Source: Dermatophagoides farinae
Taxonomy: Eukaryota; Arthropoda; Arachnida; Sarcoptiformes; Pyroglyphidae
Assembly: GCF_024713945.1 (NCBI RefSeq)
Contig: NC_134682.1
Coordinates: 3,603,001 to 3,667,000, forward strand
Length of the DNA stretch: 64,000 nucleotides
Direction of reading: 5' to 3'
In this document: positions 1-13,750 of the stretch, in pieces
Layout: every line of letters starts with the position of its first letter
How positions within the stretch are numbered: the stretch's first letter is position 1
The notes under the pieces: generated by a model
What the model saw: only the letters and a program-made list of their open reading frames with translations
Told to the model about the DNA's origin: nothing
Database searches by the model: none
Made by a program: the position numbers and the translations under genes

Positions 1-1451
1 CTAACTCATCATCATCATCATAATCAACAGGTAATGGTGTGTGAGTGCGAATGAATGAATGAATGAAAAAATGTTTTGCGTTCTGGTTATTGAAAATGGC
101 TCGTGAAATTCAACTAAAGTGGCGATATGCGGAAGCTATTTCACGCTGCAATTTTTTTTCCTTCTTCTTTTTCATCTTCTTTTTTGTTATCCAATTGAAA
201 TTTAATCGACCGATGATGCATCGCGGACATTCTATGAATGTAACAAACAAATAAACAACAACAACAACAAAAGTAGAAGAGAGATAAATGAGAAAGAAAA
301 ACATTTTGATCAAAAAAAAAAAAAAAAATATAAGAAAATAGTTGGTCATCGAATTTCAGGTAAACGAAAATCGCTAATTCCAAATGGTCCAATTATTTTT
401 GTAGATGGCCACACACACACACACTTAAAAAGGTTTTATTTATGCACGTGATACCATCACGAGTGATTGTTTGTCCATATTTCGATATGATTTCATAACA
501 ATTGAAATTGGCCAATCAATTCGATCGATGCCATTGATTGTATATGTCAAACACATAATCAATCAATAATGTTGATGTGACCAAATAACCAACCAACCAA
601 CCATCATCATCATCATTATTGTGATTATGATTACCTACTCTAAATATCTTTGCAATCATTTTAAGTTGACGACGATATTTTAGTCATCATCATCATCATT
701 ATTATAATCGCTAACATACAATTTATGTTCATCACATTTTTTTTTGTTTGCTGATACAAATTGATGCTCATTCTCTTTCATTCTATTCTTCCGCCCCCCC
801 CCATGATAATATAACAACCATTTTTATACACAGGATGATGAGATAATTCCAGGTCATTTATGTGTGTGTGTGTCTATGAATTTTATTTAGATCTAACATT
901 GGTCATCTAACATTCGATTCTGACCACATATGACAGGTCATCATCAAAACAAAAAAAGCAAAATAGATTGTCGTTTGAACCGGACATTTTTGTGTTTGTA
1001 AATTTTTTTTTGTTTTGTTTCATTTTATTGTTTTTGTTCCTGGATTAAATAATCGCCTTATGATGATGACAATAGACATAATCCAGTTTGATGACACACA
1101 TGATGATGATGATGATGATGATGATGTGAACGACCGAAATCCATATTGTCTATTCGATTAATAAAATTATTTAATTTTCTTTTTTTTTTCAATAATCCAT
1201 TCGCGTGGTGAGCATTTCTTTCTTTCTCTCACACACACACTCTCATTCTCTAGTTTGGCCTATTGTATTCATTCCAACAGCATCCAATCATGATTGTTAA
1301 GCATATATAAATTGATTCAATTTGATCTGCCAAACGCCAATGTATAATTTAGATTTGTTGTTGTTGTTGTTGTTGTTGCCATCTTCACACGCGAACATTG
1401 ATTGTGTAACAGTGTCGAGATTTTTATCTGTACTTGTATTTCGTATTATAA
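1..1451. other. Upstream non-coding DNA with simple repeats
   Basis: No supportable gene. The stretch holds CA/GT tracts (about 411-424 and 861-872), CAT/ATG tracts (603-615, 687-701, 1101-1126), a GTT tract (1354-1378) and A/T homopolymers. Reading frames here translate to low-complexity residues. The last 150 bases are the likely promoter and 5' UTR of the gene starting at 1452. Confidence 0.6.
1304..1311 (+). promoter_or_regulatory. TATA-like box upstream of the first DFP2-like gene
   Basis: TATATAAA lies about 148 bases before the ATG at 1452. No clear initiator is visible about 30 bases downstream, so the transcription start is uncertain. Confidence 0.35.
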
Positions 1452-2990
1452 ATGATCAATAAATCTAAATCGAATAAAATGATGATTCGTTATGCATTAC
1501 CATCAATCATTTGGTCTATTATTTTATCCATTCTGGTTAATATGGATTTATCTGTGGCCACCGTACAAATACAATTAGAATCTTTACGACCAACTTCATC
1601 ATCATCATTATCATCTAGTTCGTCATTACAATCATCAAGCGCTTCATCATCTACATCGAATGCTTTGGCTACGGCCACCACCACCAATACAATAGTTGAT
1701 CATTCTTCCGATTTATTTGATCCGTCAATCCTTTATGGAGGTGTGTTTAAATCATCACCCACATCTAATTCGATTCTTCAAGCAGCTTTACCTGCTTCAA
1801 CAAGTAGTAGTAGTAGTAGTAGCTCGAATTTAGGGCAATCTATTCTTCGTCAACATCATCATACTCAAACACCAACCACTGTACCAGGTAGTTCACCATC
1901 AACATCCGATTATGTGTTCCAATTGTTACCACAAACAGAAAATGATGTTTCACATAGCTATCCTAGATCAACAGGCGTACATCAAGAAGAGCTATATGAA
2001 GAGAATAGTATTATGCCCCATCGTGCTCCGCTCTATCCAACGGCTGTATCAGCGAAACGATCTTATGAAGTAAAACCGATGATAGTCGAGAATCATCCAG
2101 TTGAACCATCTGTCGTAAATGTTGATGGTAGCGAACAGCCAGTCAAGGTGATTTTTCATACTCAATCAAGTCCAATGATGGTTCGTCAAATACATACACC
2201 ACGTAAACCGTTAGAAGTTGAACGAAAAAATACAATAGACGAACCACATCGCGTCATACATGCCGTGATGCGACCAGTAATTCAGGTAAACAACAAATGA
2301 CGCTGTTTTTCCCGAAAAATGTTCTTAATTTAACATTTTTATTCCTTTCTTATTAATTCATTACAATAGGAAGTGCGAGAAATTATTCAACCATATCGTC
2401 GCCTTACACAGGAAATTCGTCCAGTGTTAGAGGAAGTACATACCATCGTTTCCAAAGATGAACGTCGAGACGAACAATCGAGAACTATGACAATGCAACC
2501 TGGAATGAATGGACCTACAACAATGTCGTATTCTTCTTCCAATCAACATCTTCAACGTTCACCACAACAACGTTACAACAATAGAATGCTTGATTTGGGT
2601 GCCGAAAATGGAAATTTAGCCACTCAAACATCAAATGGTTATCGTCAACGGGATATGATGACTCCAATGCAATCGAATACGATCAAAATGATTCGAATGA
2701 ATCGAGATTATGGTCTAGATTACAGTGGTAATAATCAAGTAGTGGCCATTCTTACTGACCAATTCGGACATTCAACTACAGCCGCAGCAAATTCCGCATC
2801 AATTGGACCACCAATATTGATGGCAGCAGGATCGTCATTGAATTATCACCAACAGATGTCACCACAGATGTCGTCAAAGAATATATCACCATCCAAATCA
2901 ATTCCAATGACAAACAGTGTGTTTGGCGATATTCCTATTGAAACATTGTTTAATTTAAAATTAAATCGTAATAGAAAACCACGATTGTAA
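1452..2990 (+). CDS. Secreted DFP2-like / cuticle-type protein, paralogue A
   Basis: Two exons, 1452-2285 and 2370-2990, joined over an 84-base GT-AG intron in phase 0, give about 484 residues. A hydrophobic segment at about residues 12-32 acts as a signal peptide or anchor. Ser- and Thr-rich low-complexity sequence follows (about 48-135). The conserved core, about residues 218-310, contains VKVIFHTQSSP, DEPHRVIHAVMRPVIQ and, directly after the intron, EVREIIQPYRR and QEIRPVLEEVHTIVSK. The same core, split at the identical place, occurs in the gene at 28266, and a shorter version in the gene at 16296. From memory the core resembles DFP2-like proteins of mites and related arthropod cuticle proteins; that identity is inference. 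The C-terminal third is Met-, Gln- and Asn-rich and unrecognised. AATAAA follows at 3054. A structural extracellular role is likely but not shown. Confidence 0.75.
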
Positions 2991-3053
2991 AAGATAGATG
3001 GGGATAGATTCGATCATCATTAATTTTTATTTGTTGAGCTTTATATTTCCAAA

Positions 3054-3059
3054 AATAAA
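3054..3059 (+). terminator. Polyadenylation signal of paralogue A
   Basis: AATAAA lies 64 bases after the stop codon at 2990, a normal 3' UTR distance. Confidence 0.55.
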
Positions 3060-3082
3060 AAATATTTCAGCCATTATAGTAT

Positions 3083-3095
3083 CGCCATCTGATGT
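3083..3095 (-). promoter_or_regulatory. CTCF-like insulator motif
   Basis: Read on the minus strand, the 13 bases match 11 of 13 positions of the CTCF core CCASYAGRKGGCR. It sits just past the 3' end of paralogue A. A match by eye to a degenerate motif is weak evidence of binding. Confidence 0.25.
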
Positions 3096-3099
3096 TGAA

Positions 3100-6000
3100 T
3101 TTACGAATTTTTTAGATTTTTATTATTCTAAAATTTGCTTATTATTCAGCATCAACAAAGGTAACAAGTGTTCTCTGTTCAATCTTGGAACGTAATCAAC
3201 ATGAATCACATACACACACACACACATACATCGTGACAAGATGATCAAGTGACAAGTGAACTTTGACCTCATCACCATCATCATCATGTACCATATTAGA
3301 CATTTGATTGAACGAATGAATGACCTAGATTTTTTGTTTCTGTCAATAAAATCTACTAACTTGTAATTATTGACAAGAATTATTTGAAACAGGATCCATT
3401 TTTGACAAGTGTTAGAAACATATTTTCCAAAAAAAAAAAAATTTTTTTTGAATTCTCTAATTCAACAATCGAATATTCAAATTCCAAAAAATTCGTAACC
3501 ATTGATTATGTTGATCACAAGTGGCCATTTGTTGTTTGTTTGTTAAATTGCTTGAAGCAGATAGGCGTGTATGTGTGCTGTTTGCACCGCACATCATAAC
3601 AACAACAACAACAACAAACAAACAAAAATAGCAATATAATAATCGAATATGATTAACAACAACAACAACAACAAAAATTAATCAAACAACAAATTGATGT
3701 TTATATTGACAATCAATGATGGTCAATGATTGGATAAAAATATGCAGGAATGGCAAAATTTTCATTCTGTAAAGAATCAAGGCCATTTTATATTATATAT
3801 TATGGCGTAGCAATAGCAAATCAAACAACAACAACAACGAAAAAGAAAAAAAATTTTCGAAACTTTTTTTTTACAATGGATGTCAGCCAGATTGACCGAA
3901 AAAGTGTGAATGTGAAAAAAAAGGCCAGATTCATGGCCCATGGCCATTGTCAATAATATAATAGACACAATTGAAACGAGTAATAATTAATACCAAGTTC
4001 AATAAAAATAAAAATGGAAAAAAAATTCATTAATTAAATTGAATTGCACCACATTCATTGTTTCTCATTGAAATGAAAATGAAAATGAAATGGAAATTTT
4101 CCACAAAACAGAATCAATGAAACAGTCTATATTTGAATGTGAATATAGCTAAATATAACCACACATTTATGTGTGTCCAAAAAAAAAATCCAAGTGGAAA
4201 ATAGAAATAAAAATTGTACATCAAATAAAAGTAAAAAATTAAAGCAAAATTTTACAGTATGAAAAAAAAATAAAACTCAAAGGGTTACAACACTGGTTAG
4301 TTTTTTTTTCTTGTTTTTGTTGCTGTTGTTGTTGTTGTAATTGTTGTTGTTGTTGTCGTTGATAATTAACGAAATCAAGAAAAAAAACAACAACAACAAC
4401 AAACTTCAATCAAGATTTTGCCTGTGTTTTATTTGCCCCATTTATCAAGGATTTAATGAAAGATCAAAACAACAACAACAACAACGACGACGACAATTGC
4501 TTGATTATATCGCAGTGTCACATACATACGCACATTACAAATCAAACAAACCATCTCAATTCGATTAATTACGATTTTATGTGTATGTGTGTGTGTGTGT
4601 GTGTGGTTTTTTTGTTTGTTTTGTTTTTTTTTTGCTCTGTTCCATTACAGATGGATGGCATTCACAATTGAAATGTGTATGCAATGCATATTTAGATTCA
4701 TCGTCATCAGCATCAGCCAAAATGGTGATCCATTTTTTTTCCTTTTTACTCTCTCTCTCTCTATGATAGAAGCGACGACGACGACAATCAATCCAGATCA
4801 ATTATCATGATGATGATGATGATGATGATGATAAAGAAATAAAACAGAAGAAATTACTGCACTTTTCATTTTAGAAAAAAAACCAATCAAAATCAAATCT
4901 TATTTAGTGGTGGATAGATAGATAGCCCTCTAGATAGCATATATTTGAAACAATCCAGTTTTTTTTAAATATTCACAGATAATGAACAATCGAATCGTTT
5001 CCTTTTATATATTTGTGCATAAAGGGCTGGAATTAGAAAATGATACACACATACACACACACACACACAGTATTTTTTTAATTGATTCTTTTGAATTAAT
5101 TATTATCATCATTATTATTGGCCAGTAATTTCCATTGAATCTCATCCCCACTTGATCATCATATTACCATTATTATCATACACATTCACCAATGGATAAA
5201 AACAAAACAAAAAATCTTATTGATTGACATATGGCCTAAAGATATATATTGCAAAGTTGTTCCAGATCCAGATCTAGTATATAGATATTTTATTTTGGTT
5301 ACCATTTTTGCCCATTGGCCATTTGTATTGGTATTATCTTTGGGGACCATACATAAATAAATAAAATAAAATAAAATAAAAATATTACCTAAAATGATGA
5401 TTGTCCATTGCTATATATTTGGTGTTTGTTATGACCGAAAAAAATAAAAAAAAAAATTTGGCAATATAATAACAAACAGATCAACAACAACATGCTTTTT
5501 TTGAACATAGAATGATTGATCTAATTTAAAAAAAAACGGCGCAATCTAAAATCCGATGCAATGGTAATCGGATGTTGTCAATAAAATGAATCTATAAATA
5601 CTCACATTCATTAATCGATATCGATGATCAGATGATCGATGATGATGATGATGATGATTGTTTATTGCCCGTTAAAAATTATCATCGAAAACCAAAAAAA
5701 AAAAAAATTTTTTTTTTTTTTTTGAAACAAATCATCTATAATTGGCCTGGATCAACAACATTTTTGCTAATTGTTTTTTTCTTTGCTTTCTCTTCATCTG
5801 AATATTGTTCTTACTTGAAAAGCCAGAGCCAGAGTCTGAGGATTCATTTTAATTTTTCCAAATAATCGATACATTTGATACCTGGAATTTTTCCTTGATC
5901 AGAAAATTTTTTTTTCTGAACTAAGAGAGAGAGAGAGAGTGTATGTCCAGTTGGCAAACAGCAATATTACCTCATCATTGATGTCCTAACAATTTTCGAT

Positions 6001-9000
6001 AGCCAATTAGTGAAAAAAAAAAATAAAAACAAGAACAACAAGAAAACAACCTGGAAATGAATGACTCGATTAATGATTTTTTTTTAAATAAATTACCTGC
6101 CAGCTTGTTTGTTAGTGTGTGTGTGTGTGTGTATGCACGAGCCGGACAAACTGGCTATCAGTGAAAAAAATGAAATAAAAAATTAACAAACAACCATAGA
6201 TAAGAGCGAGAAAGAGTAAGTGAATGAGTGAAAGTGATAGGATGAAAATGTCACGAAAAGATCATCATCATCATCATCATCATCGACTTTGCCGAATGTA
6301 AAAAAAAGCCGGGCGCTTCCATGATATTCATTAAAAATCAATTCAGCTTTTTTTTATGGCAAATGAACAACAACAAAAAAAAATTAAATGAAATTCAACC
6401 ATGTAATAATGACACAATGATGGCTAAAAAGGCTATCATCAACAACATTAACATTTCATTTCATAATGAATTATTAATCATATATCCGGATTCATTATTT
6501 AGCACCCATTGGATATTCTTTGATCAATATGTATATCATCATCATCATCATCATTCACATTTACATTTACATCATTAATCGATTTGGAATGAAAGAAGAG
6601 AAAAAAAATCGGATTAATCCATACGGTGTGTGTGTGTGTGTGTGTGAAATGATCAACTAACACTTGAACCGGTCAATGTTTCGATTGGAATGATGGAGAA
6701 AATAGGGGGGAGGGGAGAAGGAATGATCGACAAAACTTGCACAACTGTTTAGTAGTAGTGATTTGATATGAAATCGATTTAAACAACAACAACAACAACA
6801 ACAAAAATGAACATCCTGTTTTTTTTTAAAGAAAAAATGTTTGAATAGGATGATGATTCGTAGGTTTTTTTTCCAAAGCTGATGTGTTTGTGTGTGTGTG
6901 TATGACGGTTATAATGAGGCAATCAGTGCCAAGCATTTTTTTATTTTTTTCACCACTATTTTCATTTGGCCAATCGATGTTTACATCGATGATGACCATC
7001 ATCAATGTATCGATCAATAATCGATGTTTTGATCATTTCAATCACATTGAGCGTTTGTATTGATGATGATGATGATGTTGGACACTTATATATTATCCTA
7101 TCCTATCTTTTTTTAAAATGGCAACATCGAAAATTATTTGCCTTTACCAATGAGTGTGTGTGTATTCATCACAGAAGCCGATTATCTAAAAATGATCTAG
7201 TTTCTCATCATCATCATCATCATCACTTACAATACTGAATTATAATAGAGAAAGAGGGAGAGAGAGAGAGAGTTATTACGTTGTTGTTGACCATATAGTA
7301 TGACGATGACCAGCAAATGGTAACCATTCTCTTTTTTTTCTCAACAAGCTCATCATCATCATCATGGTCGGTCATGTTTTTCATGTATGCTTGATAGTTG
7401 TGAGAAATTTTTTTCTTTTTTTTTCATTTTCTGCCAATAAAGAAAATGAAAAAATGAATCCACAAAAACAAACCGTAATCGTAAAATGTTGGTGTCTGAA
7501 TCAATCATCAAATATTTTACTTGTATCAATTGCTCTGATTTTGGATTGGACAAATACACACACACACACACACACGAAAAAATGGATGATGACCAAATCA
7601 AATTGGATGTGAATTCAGAAAAAAAAGATGACCATTACCATATTATGGTTATTACAAATAAAAAAAAATTATTATTTTGCAAACGGTAAATCAGTCATAT
7701 ATAACAAATTGTCCATTCATTTCCTTGTCCCTCAATGTATATTGTGATCTATCTATTCACATTGGTCAGGGTGAATCGGCTTCAATATTGGCCATTCATT
7801 AGCCAATGAAATTTCACTGGCTATTTAATCAAATGGTCAGAGTTTATAAAATCAATTGTTCCGCCATAGAAAATAAAATAAAATGTGCCAGTTATTCATT
7901 AATGTTTTTTTTTTGCCGTATAAACCATGTATGTGGAAATGAAATTTATGAATTTTTTTTTCATCTTGTTTTAAAATAAAACTGAACAAATTTTCTTAAA
8001 TCACCTGGTGAATAATAATCCGTGAATGTGTTAGTGAGAAAAGAAAATTTCGATACAACTGAATGAATCAAATCATTCAAAAACAACACAAAATCAGGGA
8101 TTATGTTGTTGAAAGAAAATTTACAAGCTTCCAAATATTCACTTTCCGGATATCAAATTGCTAATCCAAACGATTCTTAATCTTATCCCAGACATACACA
8201 CACACACACACACGCACAAACAGAGAGCCATCAGAAATAGTGAAACAATCCAATGATTAACTGCACAATCAACAATCAGGAACTTATTGAGCAAAAAAAA
8301 AAAAAAATCGATTGGCTATGATTATGATTGAAAAGTAATCATAGATTCTTCATAAAATTCATTCATTCATTCATTCAATCAATCAATCAATCAATTGATA
8401 GATAGATAGATAGATAGATTCAATCAACATTTGAATGGCAATTACAAAAAAAAGTGGCCATCAGCAATAGATAGATTTGTTGAATGAAACACGTGGAACT
8501 TTTGTTCAAAAATTACATTTGGCTTGTTTTTTGTTTTTGACCATGTCATTTTTTTTATCATACATTCTCGATATGAAAAAATTTGAAATTGAATTTTTTT
8601 GTTTTTTTTTTTGGGAAAAAATAAAAATCAAATCAAATATCTTACGTCATCATCAGTCAGACTTATTATATATTGATTTTAAGATTATTGTCGGCATCGA
8701 TTTTTTGTTTTTTTTTTTTTTGGAATCCTGTTTTGGATAAAAAAAAAATGGTCAAAAAATAATTCGATTCGATTTGCTGCTCATTGCAATGTGTATGTGT
8801 GTTTTTATTAAGTTCATGTCACATAATCGTCCTCTGTGTTTGTGTGTGTGTGTGTGTATTCAGAGCAGGGAGATGTTATCATAATTGTTACGATTACGAT
8901 GAAGAACACAAAAAACATTCAACATCAAGGAGATAAGCAGCCTTGTTGTTGTTGTTGTTGTTGTTGTATATCCTTGCCGTATTTGACACTGTACACGTTT

Positions 9001-9950
9001 TTTTTTATCATCATCATCATCATCGACGACGACGACCATTGATGACCATTACGTTGTGGTGATTTTAATTTGGTGGACAACAACAAAAAAAAAGAATCTA
9101 AATCGATCGATAATAATAAAAGAGGACGCCAGATTATTAGTGAGATAGCAAATAAAAAAAAAGAATTTGTTATGGATTCGAAATGGAAATTCCAATGTTT
9201 TTTTTTTTTTTTTTTTTTTTGATGAACAACAAGTAAGTTATCCATTTGATCATCATAATAATAATGGTTTGTTTGTTGTTGTTGTTGTTGTTTTTTAACC
9301 ACATTTACTTACAGTGAAAGTGCTTCAAGCTCAATAGAAATGGCATAACTTATAATTCAGTTGATATCGAACTTTGAACATTCAATTCAAATCGATTAGT
9401 TTCGATTGGATAATAGTAGTAGTAGATCCAAATTTAGATCATTCAAATGGGTAGCGCCTTTACATTTTTTTATTTTTTTTTTTTGGCTTGAAAATTCCGG
9501 GCGTGTTCAAATGTGGATTGATTTTTATTTTCTTGGTATTTCTGTGTTTATAACATCTTGGCTATTCAATGATGATGATCATTGATGATTGTGAACACAT
9601 TGATGATCATCAAGGACGATATATTTGTTACGATGATCATTTTTTTTTTTTTTGATTACGACCATTTAATGATTACAAGAGAAAATATTTATCAAAGTTT
9701 CTCACAAACGATAATCATACAAAAAAAAAATCTTTGCTGATGACATGATCTTTTCCAATTGAAATCTTTAAAATTTGTCATTTATTGTCCAATCGTTATC
9801 GTTTAAGATGAATTCAAGTTTTTTTTTATTTGTAGTATGAATGAAAATGACTTGGCTAAATTAACCCAAACATTGTCTGATTGTTAATAACTAATGATAT
9901 GTATAAATAATACATGATGATCTAGACATCCAGCTGAATTGATCGATCAA
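3100..9950. other. Repeat-rich intergenic region, no convincing gene
   Basis: About 6.8 kb of AT-rich DNA with many short tracts: AAC (3599-3616, 4389-4402), GT (4584-4603, 6113-6131, 6626-6645), ATG (4807-4832, 5641-5657), GA (5925-5938, 7252-7272), CA (5042-5070, 7556-7575, 8195-8213), and a run of about 23 T at 9198-9220. Open frames on both strands are short and made of Asp, His, Asn, Phe or Val runs from these tracts. No conserved domain, no convincing splice-site series and no recognisable RNA gene was seen. Confidence 0.6.
8357..8420. repeat. Compound tetranucleotide array
   Basis: Three consecutive tetranucleotide arrays abut: ATTC units, then AATC units, then GATA units. A compound microsatellite; no coding role. 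Confidence 0.8.
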
Positions 9951-9954
9951 TCAA

Positions 9955-10392
9955 ATGTATCATGGATGTTTATCATGTTCAAGATCAATGCTTGCTACAT
10001 ACACACACACACACATACAAATTCATTGCTGGATCATCCATTTATATCCCTCATTGTCATTCATGGTTTTTTTTTGTGTTGCTGCTGCTGAATGCTTTCG
10101 TCGAATGTTCCATCAAAATTCTATCGAACATAGAGGGCGATCCAATGACAATCGTTGTCCATTGCTCAAAGCATCAAAGAATTCATTAAAAAGAGTGAAG
10201 GAAAACTTGATTGACTTATTATCAATGTTATCAATGCAATTCGTATCGCCATACATACAAGCCTTGATTCCTATTGATACAAAAAAAAACTTGTTCATCA
10301 ATTCACTGTACCTGTACGATGTCCAATCTAAAGAATTCATTGTATCTGATTTGATCCATCAAAAAATGACCGATTTCAAAAAAAAAGATTGA
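9955..10392 (+). CDS. Weak candidate ORF, 145 residues, unrecognised
   Basis: An ATG-started frame of 145 residues, longer than most chance frames nearby. TATAAATAA lies at 9902 and AATAAA at 10516, so the layout fits a small single-exon gene. Against this, part of the N-terminus (TYTHTHI) comes from a CA microsatellite, a 75-residue frame overlaps on the other strand, and no domain is recognised. A hydrophobic stretch (LSFMVFFCVAAAE) lies near residue 34 and a charged helix-like region follows. It may be a chance frame or a gene remnant. Confidence 0.2.
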   Translation: MYHGCLSCSRSMLATYTHTHIQIHCWIIHLYPSLSFMVFFCVAAAECFRRMFHQNSIEHRGRSNDNRCPLLKASKNSLKRVKENLIDLLSMLSMQFVSPYIQALIPIDTKKNLFINSLYLYDVQSKEFIVSDLIHQKMTDFKKKD

Positions 10393-12063
10393 TCGACTTG
10401 TCGAATGGTTGAAAATCGGCTTAATGGATCACATCAAAAAAGCCCACAACAAAATGGGTTAACCATCTATGGTGATATATTATAAAACGTTGATATGAAT
10501 GGTGATAAACCAGCGAATAAATAGCATACAACGATCGATAATAGAAGCGTGAAACAATAAGTTGATGGCCACAAGCCATTCAATGTGCCATACTGATCAT
10601 TGCTATTGTTTGTGTTGACGAGCAAACAATGCACACTTGAATTTACTAATGCTTTCCATGGTCGGGTCGTATCGATTGGATTATAAGCTAGTATAAGATG
10701 TGACCGATTGTTCTAAATCTCATCATCATCATCATCATCATCATCCGAACCGGTTCGTTTCCTGGACTTTAGACGAATTGAATTGGATAAAGAGAGTGGG
10801 TCGATCATCATCATCATCATCAATATGGTTTTGTTGATCTAGATCAACATCGAAAGAGAACCGAAAATAACTGCTTGGTCGGATACGAAGGTGAAAGCAA
10901 AACAAAAGCAACATAAATGTACAGTGTGTAATATGAATGCCATACTAAATAATAACCATTCATAATCGAAACATCAACAGTGACCCTTGTTTTTTTTTCT
11001 TTTTGAATCAAAAGTCTTATAATATATAGCCATAGTCAAAATATGGTCATCAATAATAAATTACCGGAATCCGATCCAACCGGATCCGACCGATATCATT
11101 TCCATATTCAATTGTGTGTCTACACACACACACACACACACACACAATTCAATTCTATTTATGGTCACTACTTGACACATTTGGTCCATTTATACAGGAA
11201 AAAAAAAACAAATTACATACATACAATAATGGTTTACGATGAGAGCAGCTGTTTTTGGCAATTGCTTTTTTTTATACATTGAAAGCGTATAATAATTAAC
11301 AAAATAGCCAATGGTCATTTTCATCAACAGACAACAACAAATTCATCAGATCCATCTGCATATATATATAAATGAATGAATGTGGTCATAGATTGGCAAT
11401 AAATAGTATCATTTATTCATTCATTCATTCACTCTCAATTATTTAATGCATGTGTGTGTGTGTGTGTGCTAAGAATGGGCAGAAATCACCGGTGTATCTG
11501 AGAAAAAAAAATGTAAAGAGAAGAGAAAACTATCAATGATCTCCAAGGTAGTTTGATCTTGTTTCGCAGTAATAATTGGTCAAGAAAATCATCAACATCA
11601 CAAGATTTAGGTCATTCATTGGTGATCCTATTCATTTTTGATGCACTATACCGTAAAATGTACTTGTTCACATTCTCTCTCATACATGTGATATGTAAAT
11701 GAAAAAATCGTTCAAAATTTAAGTAACAGCACAATAGTCAGCCATCTTTATCATCATCATCATCATCAATTGAATTGAATAAAAAAAAAACCAGCAATTA
11801 ATTCAAAAAGAGAGTCATCATCTGTAACCAGAAGCAACAGGTTTCATCACTTTTTATAATCTATTTAGTGAAAATGAACTTGATTTATTTCAGAAAATAA
11901 AAAATAAAAAATTTATTTTGATTCAATTCAATCAAACATTAATTGATGGCCATTGTGTGGAATATATCCGACGTACACGACATTTTTGATGTCATTCGAT
12001 ACATATTTTAATACCAAAAATGTAAATGTACCTGAATGACAGGAATGAATTGTCCATTTGTAA

Positions 12064-12254
<191 letters not shown>

Positions 12255-13460
12255 TAAAGCTGCAAATCCAGTTGCCATTTTTTCTTTTCGTCCGAAACTT
12301 GATATCGATAATAGCTATAACTAACTATATGGTAGTCAGATATACAAATACGAAACGTTCTGCCCTACGGGTTTAAATGGAAAAAAATCGTACAGATATC
12401 CGGTAACTGTATTTTTTTTATTTATATATAATCTACCACCGGTTAAAAATGGTATATTATCGATGGTAATACAATAATAGATCCGTCGGATATGGTCATC
12501 AACATAATAAAAAAAAAAAATTTAGCCAAATATTTAATTGTTACTTTCATATTCAACTGGCTTCAATGAATGGTAAATTCAATTAACCGAAAGAGAACAA
12601 AAAAAAAAAAAAATACGTGATAGCATGGCAATTAGTAATTTGATGTAAACATCTCAAGAAATTATTTTCATTGAATGTCCAGTTTATTATTTTACCAAAT
12701 CGATCGTTATGGGCTACCCTTACCCATATATATACATATGCTGTAAAACAAAAACCGCATCCTTCCATTTTGTTATTGTTGCCGTTTTCGGTGAGAGTGA
12801 ATAACGAATATTTATATATTTTTTTCAAATAATTGAAGAAATAGAGAGTGAAAGAGAGAGAAACGGCGGGTACACACACACACAAATGTATAAATCATCG
12901 TATGACTTACTGACTTACTTTCTCTCTCACTCTCTCTCTGTTTTTTTTTTTTTTTTTTATTAAAAAAAACACCTGTTCCATTCATTCATTCATTCACAAT
13001 CTTGATCTTAAATCTGGATTTTCATAGAAAAATAAGATATAAAGAGATAAACTGAGATAGTTATGGAACAACAGTAAATAAGAAGAGAGTTTCTCTCTCT
13101 CTATCCAATGGTTTTTCTTATGAAAAAAATCACGCCTTATACAAGTCATCATCATTCATGATGTTTATTCTCTTTTTTTTTATAACTAGAAATTGTTTAT
13201 AAATAAAAGGCGAAAAAAAATTGTAATGGATAAGAACCATTTGCATGTTTTACGTTTGTTTGTTTGTTTTTTTTTATTCATTTGTTGAAATATATCTATC
13301 TTCTATATATATATTAATGTGTGTGTGTTTCATGTGTTTTTAAGTTTTACTTGTTTGTTTGTTTCAACAAAAGAATCATATTCGTTTACTTACGTATGAT
13401 TATCATTTATTATTATTTACTACTACTCTACTATACAATTCATCCATTTGTCACGATCCA

Positions 13461-13544
13461 CCATCACCATCAACATCAACATCAACATCAACATTAACAT
13501 CAACATTAACATCATCATCATCATAATCATAATAATAATAATCA
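13461..13544. repeat. Compound CAACAT / CAT / AAT array
   Basis: Hexamer units (CAACAT and CATTAA variants) grade into CAT and then AAT trinucleotides. This looks like stepwise microsatellite evolution. Confidence 0.75.
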
Positions 13545-13690
13545 AATTGTCGACAATCCAAAAAAAAAATTCATTCTTACATTCGAATCGGTAGCATCAA
13601 CAGCCAAAATCCATTAAAGGATCTCATCAATAACTAAGGTGTGTTTGTGTGTTTGTTTGTTTGTTTGTGTCGGCGTTTTTTTTTACCCAG

Positions 13691-13710
13691 TTGTTGTTGT
13701 TGTTTGTTGT

Positions 13711-13750
<40 letters not shown>
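13691..13750. repeat. GTT trinucleotide array
   Basis: About 60 bases of TTG repeats with two single-base interruptions in the first half. Confidence 0.85.
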